Below are positions 23,053-32,664 of a stretch of DNA of 64,000 bases, in pieces (the first letter of the stretch is position 1; each line of letters starts with the position of its first letter). The notes beneath the pieces were generated by a model. It ran no database searches. It was not told the DNA's origin and saw only the letters and a list, made by a program, of their open reading frames with translations. The DNA comes from Kosakonia arachidis. Lineage in GTDB: Bacteria > Pseudomonadota > Gammaproteobacteria > Enterobacterales > Enterobacteriaceae. Both the position numbers and the translations under genes were made by a program. The stretch covers positions 210,886 through 274,885 of the forward strand of contig NZ_FPAU01000005.1 in NCBI RefSeq assembly GCF_900116535.1, in the 5' to 3' direction.

Positions 23053-23988
23053 TTACTTCGACTCAGGCATTGCTTCGCGCGGAATAATCGCCCCGCGATA
23101 CTGAATGACCGTACTGGCCGTTAAGTGGCCACGTTTTGCTGCTGCTGTAGCATCGCCGCCGGTCAGACGTACGGCAAGGTAGCCCGCACTGAAGGAGTCG
23201 CCCGCTGCCGTTGTATCGATCACTTTCTCTTTTGGCAGTTTCACGGCTGGCACTTCAACCAGCGCTTCCCCGGCAATTGCCACCAGACAAGAGTCTGCGC
23301 CACGTTTAATTACCACTTCTTTCACACCCGCGCACTGTGTGCGTTCGATAACCTCTTCGACCGGTTTTTCGCCCCACAGCAGATCTTCATCGTCCAGTGT
23401 CAGGAACGCGATATCGGTGCAGGCCAGCATTTGCTGATACACCTGGCGTGTCTCTTCTTTGCTGGCCCACAGGCGCGGACGGTAGTTGTTATCAAAAATG
23501 ACTTTGCCACCGTTGGCGCGGCAGGTTTGTAGCAGTGCCAGCAGCTTGTTGCGGCTGGCCGGGCTTAAAATCGCAAGGCTGATACCGCTCAGGTAGAGAT
23601 AGTCGAATGACGCCAGTTCCTGGCAGATTGCCGCAGACTGCTCGCTCTCCAGCCAGAATTTCGCCGCCGCTTCGTTGCGCCAGTAATAGAACGTGCGCTC
23701 GCCTGTGCTGTCGGTTTCGATGTAATACAGGCCCGGCAGGCGGTTTTCCATGCGCTGCGTCAGACGGGTATCGACATCTTCGCTCTGCCAGGCGTCGAGC
23801 ATCTGCTGGCTGAAATTGTCGGTGCCAAGTGCCGTAACGTAGTGGACAGAAAGCGCTGACGGATTGACCTGGCGAGCGATATAAACGGAGGTGTTAAGGG
23901 TATCGCCACCAAAGCCACGATTAACTTCTGCGCCTTTTTGTGACAATTCGATCATGCATTCGCCGATAACGGCAATTTTCCTGGACAT
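23053..23988 (-). CDS. kdgK: 2-dehydro-3-deoxygluconokinase KdgK
   Basis: A 311-residue PfkB/ribokinase-family sugar kinase that phosphorylates 2-keto-3-deoxygluconate to KDPG in hexuronate and pectin breakdown. It has the N-terminal GGDTLNTSVYIAR substrate motif and the C-terminal DTTAAGDSFSAGYL anion-hole motif with the catalytic Asp. It is transcribed alone, divergently from pdeH, with a KdgR-like operator upstream. Confidence 0.95.
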   Translation of the reverse strand: MSRKIAVIGECMIELSQKGAEVNRGFGGDTLNTSVYIARQVNPSALSVHYVTALGTDNFSQQMLDAWQSEDVDTRLTQRMENRLPGLYYIETDSTGERTFYYWRNEAAAKFWLESEQSAAICQELASFDYLYLSGISLAILSPASRNKLLALLQTCRANGGKVIFDNNYRPRLWASKEETRQVYQQMLACTDIAFLTLDDEDLLWGEKPVEEVIERTQCAGVKEVVIKRGADSCLVAIAGEALVEVPAVKLPKEKVIDTTAAGDSFSAGYLAVRLTGGDATAAAKRGHLTASTVIQYRGAIIPREAMPESK

Positions 23989-24053
23989 AGTCGTGAACCT
24001 GGATCAGATAAATTAACGGTAGTGTGCGTTTTGCGTGAAGCGCGGTCAATCAT

Positions 24054-24072
24054 ATTAAAACAACGTTCCAGT
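24054..24072 (-). promoter_or_regulatory. KdgR-like operator upstream of kdgK
   Basis: ATTAAAACAACGTTCCAGT matches the KdgR box as I recall it (AATGAAACANCGTTTCATT) at about 14 of 18 fixed positions. It lies 66 bp before the kdgK start. KdgR control of kdgK is known in enterobacteria; this site is an inference from the match. Confidence 0.55.
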
Positions 24073-24144
24073 ATTTTTTTGAGCTAAACCCTGTTATTCA
24101 CAGATTCTTGTGCCAGGTTTTTAATTTTGCCTAAAACTAGGACA

Positions 24145-24171
24145 TAAAGTTCTTAGTCGTAGCGCCGATAA
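24145..24171 (+). promoter_or_regulatory. FliA (sigma-28) promoter of pdeH
   Basis: TAAAGTTC, an 11-bp spacer, then GCCGATAA: this matches the flagellar sigma-28 consensus (TAAAGTTT-N11-GCCGATAA) at all but one base with exact spacing. It lies 49 bp before the pdeH ATG. It makes pdeH a flagellar class 3 gene, as in E. coli. Confidence 0.93.
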
Positions 24172-24220
24172 CCCCTTGACGAGTGGTTCCAGCTCATCCC
24201 ATCGATAGGACATCAGAGAC

Positions 24221-24991
24221 ATGAAGTTAAAGCAGGGCACCCAGTGGCTAAACATTCCTGAAGCGAGTATTGAAAGCCTTGAGGAGCGTCGTTATTGGCT
24301 GCAATGCGAACGTGCTTATACTTATCAACCCATCTATAAAACTGACGGTCGTCTGATGGCTATTGAAGTATTGACCATTGTGACGCATCCGTCACAACCT
24401 GATCAGCGAATTGCCCCCGATCGTTATTTCAGCCAGATCCCCGTGCGCCTGCGCGTGGAGGTGGTACATGAGCAGGTCGAGTTGCTGGCAGAACAGCAGA
24501 CTTTCTTCACTGATAATGATGTGCTGGCCTCGGTCAATGTCGATGGCCCGACGTTGCTGACGATGCGCGAGAATACGCGACTGATGGCGCTGATCGAGTC
24601 GCTGTCGTGGATCCGTTTTGAACTGGTGGAGCATATTCGTTTACCGCAGGATTCTACCTTTGCTTCGATCAGCGAAATTGGCCCGCTGTGGCTGGATGAT
24701 TTCGGCACCGGGATGGCGAATTTCTCGGCGCTGAGCGAAGTGCGTTACGACTACATCAAAGTGGCGCGCGACCTGTTTATCATGCTGCGTAAAACCCCGG
24801 AAGGGCAGAACCTGTTCACCATGCTATTGCAGTTGATGAACCGCTACTGCCAGGGCGTTATTGTTGAAGGGGTTGAAACCCTTGAAGAGTGGCGTGACGT
24901 GCAGAAGTCTCCGGCCTTTGCGGCGCAAGGCTATTTTTTGTCGCGTCCGGTTCCTCTGGCCCGACTCGAACATGTGATACTCAATTTGTAA
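24221..24991 (+). CDS. pdeH: c-di-GMP phosphodiesterase PdeH (YhjH)
   Basis: A 256-residue stand-alone EAL-domain enzyme that hydrolyses c-di-GMP in motile cells and so keeps YcgR, BcsA and BcsE inactive. The catalytic signature reads E49-V-L, with the downstream metal and catalytic residues present in ASVNVDG, FELVEH, WLDDFGTG, YIKVARD and VEGVET. There is no membrane segment or sensor domain. Expression is set by the FliA promoter at 24145-24171. In contrast to PdeK, the active site looks complete. Confidence 0.95.
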   Translation: MKLKQGTQWLNIPEASIESLEERRYWLQCERAYTYQPIYKTDGRLMAIEVLTIVTHPSQPDQRIAPDRYFSQIPVRLRVEVVHEQVELLAEQQTFFTDNDVLASVNVDGPTLLTMRENTRLMALIESLSWIRFELVEHIRLPQDSTFASISEIGPLWLDDFGTGMANFSALSEVRYDYIKVARDLFIMLRKTPEGQNLFTMLLQLMNRYCQGVIVEGVETLEEWRDVQKSPAFAAQGYFLSRPVPLARLEHVILNL

Positions 24992-25056
24992 TTCCGCCCT
25001 TTCAGTGAGCCTAAACTATCTTTATGAGAGGTAAGGCTTCAAAGGAAAGGGAAACA

Positions 25057-27111
25057 ATGACCAACACGCGCAAAGCGATCACCGCTGTTATAGCCACAGT
25101 ACTGTTATTGATTGTGGTTGTTGTCGTTATCATCGCCACCTTCGACTGGAACCGCCTGAAACCCACCATCAATGAAAAAGTCTCTGCCGAACTGAATCGT
25201 CAGTTTGCCATTCGTGGCGATCTGGGCGTGGTCTGGGAGCGGCAAAAAGAAGAGACCGGCTGGCGCAGTTGGGTGCCGTGGCCACATGTTCACGCTGACG
25301 ATATTATTCTGGGCAATCCGCCGGGCATTGATGAGGTCACCATGGTGCATTTGCCGCGCGTGGAAGCCACGTTGGCACCGCTGGCGCTGTTCAGCAAAAC
25401 GGTCTATCTGCCGTGGATCAAACTGCAACAGCCGGATGCCCGCCTTATTCGCCGCTCAGAAAAACTCAATAACTGGACATTCACCCTCGCCAGTGATGCC
25501 AACAAAAAAACGAATGTGCAGCCCTCTTCGTGGTCATTTCGCCTTGATAATATTCTCTTCGATCGCGGACATATTGCCATTGATGATGCGGTGACGCGCG
25601 CCGATATCGAGATCCTCGTCGATCCGCTCGGTAAGCCGTTGCCATTTAGCGAAGTGACCGGCAAAGACGATGGCAAAGCGAAGGCAGGCGATTATGTTTT
25701 TGGCCTGACAGCAAAAGGGCGCTACAACGGACAGCCGCTTTCCGGAACGGGAAAAATCGGCGGCATGCTGGCGCTGCGCAGCGAAGGAATGCCTTTCCCG
25801 GTGCAGGCGGATTTTCGCTCCGGCAATACTCGCGTCGCGTTTGTCGGTAAGGTCAACGATCCGATGAACATCGGCGGCGTCGATCTTCAACTGAAGTTCG
25901 GCGGTGATTCTCTGGGCGATCTCTATGACTTAACTGGCGTGTTGCTGCCGGATACGCCGCCGTTTGAGACCGACGGCCATCTGGTAGCGAAGATAGGCAG
26001 TGAAAAAGGCTCGACATTTGATTACCGCGATTTCAATGGACATATCGGCGACAGCGACATCCACGGCTCGCTCAAATACACCACCGGTAAACCACGACCG
26101 AAACTGGAAGGCGATGTGGAGTCGCGTCAGTTGCGGCTGGTAGATTTAGGACCGCTCATCGGCGTTGATTCCGATAAAGGGGCGCAGCAGCCCGGACGCA
26201 CTGAACAGCAAAAAGGGGAGAAACCGGTGCAACCGGCAGGCAAAATACTGCCGTACGATCGCTTTGAAACCGATAAATGGAATGTGATGGATGCCGATGT
26301 CCTCTTTAAGGGTCGCCGTATCGAGCATGGCTCAACGTTGCCCATCAGCGACCTCTCGACGCACATTATCCTCAACAACGCTGACCTACGCCTGCAACCG
26401 CTGAAATTTGGCCTTGCGGGCGGCACCATCTCATCGAACCTCCATTTTGAAGGGGATAAAAAACCGATGCAGGGCCATGCACAGATCCAGGCGCGGCGGC
26501 TGAAACTGAAACAATTGATGCCGAACGTCGAGCTAATGCAAAAAACACTCGGCGAGATGAACGGCGATGCAGACATTCATGGCATGGGGAACTCGGTCGC
26601 TGCGCTGCTCGCTACCAGTAAGGGCAATCTCAAACTGCTGATGAACAACGGGTTGGTGAGCCGCAATTTGATGGAGATCCTCGGCCTGAACGTTGGCAAC
26701 TATGTTATCGGCCAGCTGTTTGGTGATGACGAAGTGCGGGTCAACTGTGCGGCGGCCAATCTGGATTTGACGAACGGCGTCGCGCGTCCGCAAATCTTCG
26801 CTTTCGATACCGAAAATGCGCTGATTAATGTCACCGGCACCGCCAGCTTTGCCTCTGAGCAACTGGATTTAACCATCGACCCGGAGAGTAAAGGCATTCG
26901 CATCGTGACGCTGCGCTCGCCGCTGTATGTGCGCGGCAGCTTCAAAAATCCACAGGCAGGGGTTAAAGCCGGGCCACTGATTGCGCGCGGCGCCGTGGCG
27001 GCGGCGCTGGCGACGTTAGCGACTCCTGCAGCAGCGTTACTGGCGCTGATCTCACCCTCAGAAGGGGAGAAAAATCAGTGCCAGACGATTTTGTCACAGA
27101 TGAAACACTAA
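25057..27111 (+). CDS. yhjG: AsmA-family protein YhjG
   Basis: A 684-residue AsmA-like protein with one N-terminal membrane helix (about 8-29) and a long periplasmic part, ending in an Ala-rich segment and a short Cys-containing tail. AsmA-like proteins are large inner-membrane-anchored proteins linked to outer-membrane lipid homeostasis; YhjG itself is poorly characterised. I chose the ATG at 25057, which has AAAGGAAAGG upstream and puts the hydrophobic helix next to MTNTRK. A frame open from 25024 adds 11 polar residues without a better ribosome site. Confidence 0.9.
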   Translation: MTNTRKAITAVIATVLLLIVVVVVIIATFDWNRLKPTINEKVSAELNRQFAIRGDLGVVWERQKEETGWRSWVPWPHVHADDIILGNPPGIDEVTMVHLPRVEATLAPLALFSKTVYLPWIKLQQPDARLIRRSEKLNNWTFTLASDANKKTNVQPSSWSFRLDNILFDRGHIAIDDAVTRADIEILVDPLGKPLPFSEVTGKDDGKAKAGDYVFGLTAKGRYNGQPLSGTGKIGGMLALRSEGMPFPVQADFRSGNTRVAFVGKVNDPMNIGGVDLQLKFGGDSLGDLYDLTGVLLPDTPPFETDGHLVAKIGSEKGSTFDYRDFNGHIGDSDIHGSLKYTTGKPRPKLEGDVESRQLRLVDLGPLIGVDSDKGAQQPGRTEQQKGEKPVQPAGKILPYDRFETDKWNVMDADVLFKGRRIEHGSTLPISDLSTHIILNNADLRLQPLKFGLAGGTISSNLHFEGDKKPMQGHAQIQARRLKLKQLMPNVELMQKTLGEMNGDADIHGMGNSVAALLATSKGNLKLLMNNGLVSRNLMEILGLNVGNYVIGQLFGDDEVRVNCAAANLDLTNGVARPQIFAFDTENALINVTGTASFASEQLDLTIDPESKGIRIVTLRSPLYVRGSFKNPQAGVKAGPLIARGAVAAALATLATPAAALLALISPSEGEKNQCQTILSQMKH

Positions 27112-27133
27112 CGCAGAAAACACGAAGACGTGA

Positions 27134-27156
27134 CCCTCTCGCCTGTGGCGAGAGGG
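27134..27156. terminator. CCCTCTC palindrome between convergent yhjG and yhjE
   Basis: A perfect 10-bp stem CCCTCTCGCC / GGCGAGAGGG with a 3-nt loop in the 52-bp gap between two convergent genes. It is followed by a G run, not by T, so Rho-independent termination is uncertain. Confidence 0.5.
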
Positions 27157-27163
27157 GGGAGGA

Positions 27164-28480
27164 TTACAGCGCCTGGTGTTTGGTTTCGTGAGTCAGCAGC
27201 AGCGCAATCAATGTTAAGCCCGCCATTGCCGCCAGGTAGAACCCGACATACATCAGACCGTAATTCGCCTGCAACCAGGCGGCGATATACGGTGCCACAG
27301 ACGCGCCGAGAATGGACGACACGTTATAGGAGAATGAAGCACCGGTATAACGCACTTCGGTCGGGAATAGTTCCGGCAGCAGTGCACCCATCGGGCCGAA
27401 AGTCAGCCCCATCAGGCTTAAGCCAATCAGCAGGTAAATCATCACCAGCACCGGGTTACCAGAACCCAGCAGCGGCGGGAAGACAAACAGCGCGAACAAA
27501 ATGATAAGCGTGGTGATGATAACCATGCTTTTACGGCGGCCAAACGCATCGGCCAGCAGGCCCGCCACCGGCACCATCACGCCGAAGCCAATCACTGCCA
27601 TCATCAGCATCCACAGTACTTCATTGCGCGGCATGCCAAGTCCCTGCGGCGAGGTACTGAACGTCATTGAATAGACCGTCATGATATAGAACAGCGTGTA
27701 GGTTGCCAGCATGATAAAGGTACCCAGCACCGTCACGCGGACGTGTTTGGTCAGCAGCGTACCTAGCGGGATTTTCACCTGTTTTTTCGCTGCAGCAGCT
27801 TTGGCGAATACCGGCGTTTCATGCAGTGAAACGCGCACATACAGGCCGATCAGCACCAGTACCGCAGAGAAGATAAACGGTACGCGCCAGCCCCAATGCA
27901 TAAACTGTTCGTCGGTCAGCAGCCAGGAGAGCAGCAGGAACGTGCCGTTCGCGAAGAAGAAGCCGATTGGCGCACCCAACTGCGGGAATGAACCGTACAA
28001 CGCGCGTTTGCGTGGCGGGGCGTTTTCCGTGGCCAGCAGTGCTGCGCCGCCCCACTCGCCGCCAAGCCCCAGACCCTGGCCAAACCGGGCCAGCGCCAGC
28101 AGCAACGGCGCCATTACGCCGATCGTTTCGTAGCCTGGCAGCAGGCCGATCACCACAGTAGAGATGCCCATGGTTAGCAGCGACGCCACCAGCGTTACTT
28201 TGCGGCCTACACGGTCGCCGAAGTGGCCGAACACCGCAGAGCCGATCGGGCGAGCGATAAAGGCGATGGCGAAGGTCGCCAGCGATTGCAGCGTGGCGGC
28301 CGTTGGGTCGCCCTGCGGAAAGAAGATATGCGGGAACACAATCACCGCAGCGGTCGCGTAAATATAGAAGTCGAAGAACTCGATGGCGGTGCCGATCAGC
28401 GAAGCAACGACGACTTTATTGCGTGAGTTTACCGGTGGGTTTTCCTGCTCGTTGTCGAAAGTGGTAGCTGTAGCTTGCAT
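27164..28480 (-). CDS. yhjE: MFS transporter YhjE (metabolite/proton symporter family)
   Basis: A 438-residue, 12-helix major facilitator of the MHS subfamily (relatives of ShiA and ProP). It has the inter-helix motif GHFGDRVGRK in the N-terminal half and ADAFGRRK in the second half, and a large central loop. The substrate is unknown. It is transcribed in the same direction as yhjD but 273 bp downstream, with a hairpin between them, so it probably has its own promoter. Confidence 0.92.
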   Translation of the reverse strand: MQATATTFDNEQENPPVNSRNKVVVASLIGTAIEFFDFYIYATAAVIVFPHIFFPQGDPTAATLQSLATFAIAFIARPIGSAVFGHFGDRVGRKVTLVASLLTMGISTVVIGLLPGYETIGVMAPLLLALARFGQGLGLGGEWGGAALLATENAPPRKRALYGSFPQLGAPIGFFFANGTFLLLSWLLTDEQFMHWGWRVPFIFSAVLVLIGLYVRVSLHETPVFAKAAAAKKQVKIPLGTLLTKHVRVTVLGTFIMLATYTLFYIMTVYSMTFSTSPQGLGMPRNEVLWMLMMAVIGFGVMVPVAGLLADAFGRRKSMVIITTLIILFALFVFPPLLGSGNPVLVMIYLLIGLSLMGLTFGPMGALLPELFPTEVRYTGASFSYNVSSILGASVAPYIAAWLQANYGLMYVGFYLAAMAGLTLIALLLTHETKHQAL

Positions 28481-28712
28481 AAAAATTTCTTATTTTTTGG
28501 CGAACGAACGACCATATTAGCCACAGCAAAAGCGACATTTCAATCTGTAACAAAACGGCACTTCGCATGAAAAATGCGCAAAAAGCGGATAATTTTCACA
28601 CGTGCGATTTCTCTTCCATGAAATGCTTCACATATTTTATAAATTAGTGAATAAAACTGGTTAGAGGTTAAATAAAAGTTACGGCCTGGATTTTCATGCT
28701 GAAAAGCGAGAA

Positions 28713-28744
28713 CGGGCTGATATTTTACATTTTCACTCAGCCCG
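28713..28744 (-). terminator. Hairpin downstream of yhjD
   Basis: A perfect 8-bp stem CGGGCTGA / TCAGCCCG with a 16-nt AT-rich loop lies 9 bp beyond the yhjD stop. The T tract on the minus strand is poor, so it is a possible terminator. Confidence 0.4.
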
Positions 28745-28753
28745 GGCGCGAAT

Positions 28754-29785
28754 TTAGTGGCGGGTTTTATCCGGCATGCGCGAGTCATTTTTGTAGTGCG
28801 CGGTGGCAATCCATGCGGCGCAGAACAGCGTCAGACGAGCAAAGAAGTAGAAGAACGCCATCAGTCCGAGTACCGAACCAAACGCCGCCCCGGAGGGGGA
28901 TTTCACCAGCGTTGGCAGCGTCCAGGTCATTACGATTTTGATCACCTCAAAACCAATGGCGGCGATAAAGGTGCCGCGGATCAGCGCTTTTTTGTGCGGG
29001 CGGTGACGCGGCAAGCGCCAGAAGATCCAGAAAAAGAGCAGATAGTTGGCGAATATCGAGATCACCAGGCCAATCAGCCGCCAGGCCGGTTTTAGCCACT
29101 CGATATTATCGAGATAGAGCGCCGAGATAATTATCTGCTGCGCTGAACCGGCAATTGAGGTGATCGACAGCGTGATAATCAAAGCTACCAGCAGACCAAT
29201 CAGCGAAATAAAGTCGCGAAAATATTTCACCCAGATTTTTTCCACGTCCTGGGCATTACGCTCCCAGACATCGCGCGACTGCGCGCGGATTGCCTCGCGC
29301 AGATTGCCCATCCAGTTCACGCCGGAGTAGAGGGCGATGGCCAGCCCGACGATCCCCACTGTGGTACGCTGCTGTACGGCGATATTGATGGTGTTCTTCA
29401 GCATCGTCGCCATAGTGGGATCGCTGACGCTCAATACAATTTTGTCGAAGATGTCCTGCAACAGCGTTGGATGCGAGGCCAGCACAAACCCAGCGGCGGC
29501 AAACGAGACCATCAGAATCGGGATCATCGACAGAAAAGAGAAGTAGGTGATGGCTGCGCCAAACTGGTTTCCCATACGATCATTAAAGCGCTCTGTGGCG
29601 CGGATCAGGTGTGCGATAGCGGGAAGGCGCTGTATTTTTTGCGCCGTGCCGGTCACGGTCGCAAGTGTACTGTTGACTTTTCCTTCCGTGGTGTTCTGCT
29701 GCTGTGCAGGCTGTCCCGTTACCTTCCTTACGGGTTTATAGTCGAGGTTTTGCGTCGGGCGTTTTTCATGATTTTCCGGCGTCAT
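28754..29785 (-). CDS. yhjD: Inner-membrane protein YhjD (YihY/BrkB family)
   Basis: A 343-residue protein with a polar N-terminal tail of about 65 residues and then about six membrane helices, of the YihY/virulence factor BrkB family. The family was once wrongly annotated as ribonuclease BN. In E. coli, a yhjD mutation suppresses the need for Kdo in lipopolysaccharide, pointing to a role in lipid A or envelope transport. It lies 54 bp downstream of yhjC on the same strand. Confidence 0.92.
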   Translation of the reverse strand: MTPENHEKRPTQNLDYKPVRKVTGQPAQQQNTTEGKVNSTLATVTGTAQKIQRLPAIAHLIRATERFNDRMGNQFGAAITYFSFLSMIPILMVSFAAAGFVLASHPTLLQDIFDKIVLSVSDPTMATMLKNTINIAVQQRTTVGIVGLAIALYSGVNWMGNLREAIRAQSRDVWERNAQDVEKIWVKYFRDFISLIGLLVALIITLSITSIAGSAQQIIISALYLDNIEWLKPAWRLIGLVISIFANYLLFFWIFWRLPRHRPHKKALIRGTFIAAIGFEVIKIVMTWTLPTLVKSPSGAAFGSVLGLMAFFYFFARLTLFCAAWIATAHYKNDSRMPDKTRH

Positions 29786-29839
29786 CAGCGCTTTTTTCCT
29801 TCTCCTGAATGTGTCTGTAACTGAAATTATAGCCTGGCG

Positions 29840-30739
29840 CTAATCGACATAATCTTTCAGCGCCGTCACCAGCCACTCCATAAATAGATGTACGCGGCGG
29901 GAGAGATTGCGGCGGTGCGGGTAAACCAGCGAGACCGGCATTGGCTCAGCGCGATATTGTGGCAGGATCTCCACCAGCTTTCCGGCACGCAGCGCTTCGC
30001 GCACGCCGATACGCGGAACCTGAATAATTCCCAGCCCGGCAAGGCAGGCGGCCTGATAGGTTTCTGTACTGTTGACGGTCAGAATGCCGCCGGTTTTTAT
30101 CCACCGCGTCTGCTTATCCTGCCAGACTTCAAAACCTTGCGGACGCGTACCGAGGTTCACCGCATAATGCACTAGCGCATGAGAGGACAAATCATCCAGA
30201 CCCTCCGGATAACCGAATCGCGCCAGATAATCGGGGCTGGCGCAATTAATGACCGATAACCGCCCAAGCTGACGGGCGATTAAGCCGGAATCTTTCAGTG
30301 TGCCAACGCGTACCACACAGTCGAAACCTTCTCGGATAATATCCACCAGCCGATCGCTGCTGCTCAGCTCCAGTTCAATGCCGGGATACTGTTGCACGAA
30401 AGTGGGTAAGCGCGGGATAACCAGATTCTTCGCCACGCCGACCGGCATATCCACGCGCAATCGCCCGCTGATGCTGGAGGGGTCGTGCAAAAACAGGCCG
30501 TCCAGCTCGTCCATATTTGCCAGCAGATCTTTTGCTCGCTCGTAGTAGACCATCCCATCCTGCGTAAGCTGTACCCGGCGGGTGGTACGGTGCAACAACT
30601 GTGTGCCGAGGTGGGTTTCCAGCGCCTGAATCTGGCGAGATACGCTACCTTTAGGTAATCCCAATGAATCCGCCGCCCGGGAAAAACTTTCAAGTTCCGC
30701 GACGCGAATAAACAGTTGCATTGCGTAAATTTTATCCAT
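29840..30739 (-). CDS. yhjC: LysR-family regulator YhjC
   Basis: A 299-residue LysR-type regulator: an N-terminal winged helix-turn-helix (residues about 1-60, FSRAADSLGLPKGSVSRQIQ) and a substrate-binding domain. It is divergent from a short-chain dehydrogenase gene with 118 bp between the start codons. That is the usual arrangement when a LysR protein controls the gene beside it, so the dehydrogenase is its likely target. E. coli YhjC is reported to affect biofilm regulation; the effector here is unknown. Confidence 0.9.
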   Translation of the reverse strand: MDKIYAMQLFIRVAELESFSRAADSLGLPKGSVSRQIQALETHLGTQLLHRTTRRVQLTQDGMVYYERAKDLLANMDELDGLFLHDPSSISGRLRVDMPVGVAKNLVIPRLPTFVQQYPGIELELSSSDRLVDIIREGFDCVVRVGTLKDSGLIARQLGRLSVINCASPDYLARFGYPEGLDDLSSHALVHYAVNLGTRPQGFEVWQDKQTRWIKTGGILTVNSTETYQAACLAGLGIIQVPRIGVREALRAGKLVEILPQYRAEPMPVSLVYPHRRNLSRRVHLFMEWLVTALKDYVD

Positions 30740-30857
30740 ACCGACACTCTATTGTTGTCGTGAGTGAAACAGTGAAGCGTAATTTAACACCTTTATTGTT
30801 TTTTCGTCAGTTAATAAACTTTTCTCACTCTCCACATCAGCGAAAATGAGGTTTCTT

Positions 30858-31616
30858 ATGACACAACCGATAGCATTAGTGACTGGCGGCAGCCGTGGGC
30901 TGGGTAAAAATGCGGCCCTGAAACTGGCAGAGAAGGGAACGGGCATTATCCTGACCTACAACAGCAACGCCGAAGAAGCACAGAAAGTCGTAGGCGAAAT
31001 TGAGCAAAAGGGCGTGAAAGCCGTGGCATTGCAGTTGAACGTCGGTGATATTTCACGTTTTGCTGCATTTACCCGTGAAGTCCATGAACAGCTAAAAGAG
31101 GTCTGGCAGCGTGAGACGTTCGATTATTTATTGAACAATGCCGGCATCGGCATTCACGCAGCGTTTGCTGAAACCACGGAAGCACAGTTTGACCAGCTGA
31201 TGAATATCCATGTTAAAGGACCATTCTTCCTGACGCAAAATCTGCTGCCGTTGCTGAAAAATGGTGGTCGCATTCTTAATGTTTCCAGCGGCCTGGCGCG
31301 TTTTTGTCAGCCAGGATATGCCGCTTATGCGTCAATGAAAGGGGCGATGGAAGTATTGACCCGTTATCAGGCGAAAGAGCTGGGCGCGCGTGGAATTGCG
31401 GTGAATATCATCGCGCCGGGCGCTATCGAAACCGATTTTGGCGGCGGCCAGGTGCGCGACAACGAGCAGATTAATCAGTATCTCGCTGCGCAAACCGCAC
31501 TGGGGCGTGTGGGGCTACCGGACGATATTGGCGATGCGATGGCGGCGTTGCTGAGCGATGAGCTGGGCTGGATGAACGCGCAGCGCGTAGAAGTCTCTGG
31601 CGGTATGTTCCTGTAA
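30858..31616 (+). CDS. Short-chain dehydrogenase/reductase
   Basis: A 252-residue classical SDR oxidoreductase. The NAD(P)-binding motif is TGGSRGLG near the N-terminus, NNAG follows at about 90, and the catalytic Ser (NVSSG), Tyr and Lys (YASMK) lie at about 145-165. The substrate is unknown. The ATG at 30858 is preferred because TGAGG lies 7 bp upstream; a start at 30846 would bury that site. It is divergent from yhjC, which may regulate it. Confidence 0.9.
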   Translation: MTQPIALVTGGSRGLGKNAALKLAEKGTGIILTYNSNAEEAQKVVGEIEQKGVKAVALQLNVGDISRFAAFTREVHEQLKEVWQRETFDYLLNNAGIGIHAAFAETTEAQFDQLMNIHVKGPFFLTQNLLPLLKNGGRILNVSSGLARFCQPGYAAYASMKGAMEVLTRYQAKELGARGIAVNIIAPGAIETDFGGGQVRDNEQINQYLAAQTALGRVGLPDDIGDAMAALLSDELGWMNAQRVEVSGGMFL

Positions 31617-31625
31617 GACAACGAC

Positions 31626-31651
31626 GCCCGGCGCTTTTTTGGCTGCCGGGC
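31626..31651. terminator. Hairpin between SDR gene and ydeI-like gene
   Basis: A 7-bp stem GCCCGGC / GCCGGGC with a 12-nt loop in the 44-bp gap between convergent genes. There is no T tract after the stem. Confidence 0.45.
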
Positions 31652-31660
31652 ACACGTTGG

Positions 31661-32059
31661 CTACTGTTTCTGAAAATGTGTAACCCGGATAAATGCAGGC
31701 TGCTGTTTTTTATCCAGCGAGCCGCTGATGCCGACGAGTTCATCCGGTGATACGGATTTACCATCGAATAGCGCCAACGGAATCACCACATTTATCTCGC
31801 CTGTTTTATCGCGAAGCAGATAACTATCCTCGCTCTCCTTTTTTACCAGGTTGCCGTGCAGCGAGACGGATGCGCCGTCATGCATGGATTTTACGTCCTG
31901 GATGGTGGAGCTTCGCGCATCCTCCATCCCTCGGTAACCATCCTCCATTTTGTGCGGTGGTGGCGGGGCTTTATCGGTTTTCAGACCGGGTGAATCTTCG
32001 GCGAATGCCGTCATGGAGAACAGTGTTGCTACACCGAGGATGAACACAGTTTTCTTCAT
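31661..32059 (-). CDS. Periplasmic OB-fold stress protein, YdeI/YgiW family
   Basis: A 132-residue secreted protein with a signal peptide ending at AFAED, then a linker with PPPPH, and a BOF (bacterial OB-fold) domain with the motifs [13 protein letters not shown] and [11 protein letters not shown]. The pattern is closer to E. coli YdeI than to YgiW. YdeI-like proteins protect Salmonella and E. coli against antimicrobial peptides and oxidative stress. The start at 32059 (MKKTVFILG) is set by the signal peptide; an upstream frame to 32086 adds nine unlikely residues. Confidence 0.87.
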   Translation of the reverse strand: MKKTVFILGVATLFSMTAFAEDSPGLKTDKAPPPPHKMEDGYRGMEDARSSTIQDVKSMHDGASVSLHGNLVKKESEDSYLLRDKTGEINVVIPLALFDGKSVSPDELVGISGSLDKKQQPAFIRVTHFQKQ

Positions 32060-32127
32060 AACTTCTCCTGTCAGTTGCCGGAACACGTCTTTAAGCCTGG
32101 CAGAATGGCGTGTGATGTGCTGGTAAA

Positions 32128-32664
32128 TCAGTATATTTCTGTATATTCATGGCGCAGTAAGCCAAACAGCCAGTCGTTATGCCACGCTCCCGCCAGCCAC
32201 CAGGCCTGCCGCAGTTCGCCTTCCAGTACAAATCCTGTTTTTTCCAGTAAGTGGCGTGACGCCAGATTCCCGGCGGTTACTGTGGCAACCAGTCGACGAA
32301 TACCGCCCTGGTTAAACGCGTAATGACACAGAGCGGTAAGGGATTCCTGGCCGTAACCTCTGCCCTGTGCTTGTGGCGCAAACAGGAACCCCACTTCGGC
32401 ACAATCATCATCACGGTGGATATAGCCGGTCACTCCCAGTGGCGCGTTGGTGGCGTTATCGCGTACCAGCAAACAGAGCCAGTGCGGGCTGCCGGGCTGC
32501 CATTCGGGCAGACGAGCGTTAAACGCGGCGTGGATCTCCTGTTCACTGCGAGGATCCGAAACGTAACGCATCACATCGGGGTGCTGTTGCAGCGCCAGAA
32601 AAAAGGGCCAGTCCTGTTCAGACAGTGGCGAACAGGTCAGTCTTGGCGTATGAAATATAAGCAT
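32128..32664 (-). CDS. GNAT acetyltransferase, RimJ/RimL-like
   Basis: A 178-residue acetyltransferase of the RimJ/RimL type (begins [14 protein letters not shown], typical of the family). The acetyl-CoA site is [11 protein letters not shown] at about 107-117, followed by [13 protein letters not shown]. The substrate is unknown. It is transcribed away from the STY4199-like gene. Confidence 0.88.
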   Translation of the reverse strand: MLIFHTPRLTCSPLSEQDWPFFLALQQHPDVMRYVSDPRSEQEIHAAFNARLPEWQPGSPHWLCLLVRDNATNAPLGVTGYIHRDDDCAEVGFLFAPQAQGRGYGQESLTALCHYAFNQGGIRRLVATVTAGNLASRHLLEKTGFVLEGELRQAWWLAGAWHNDWLFGLLRHEYTEIY

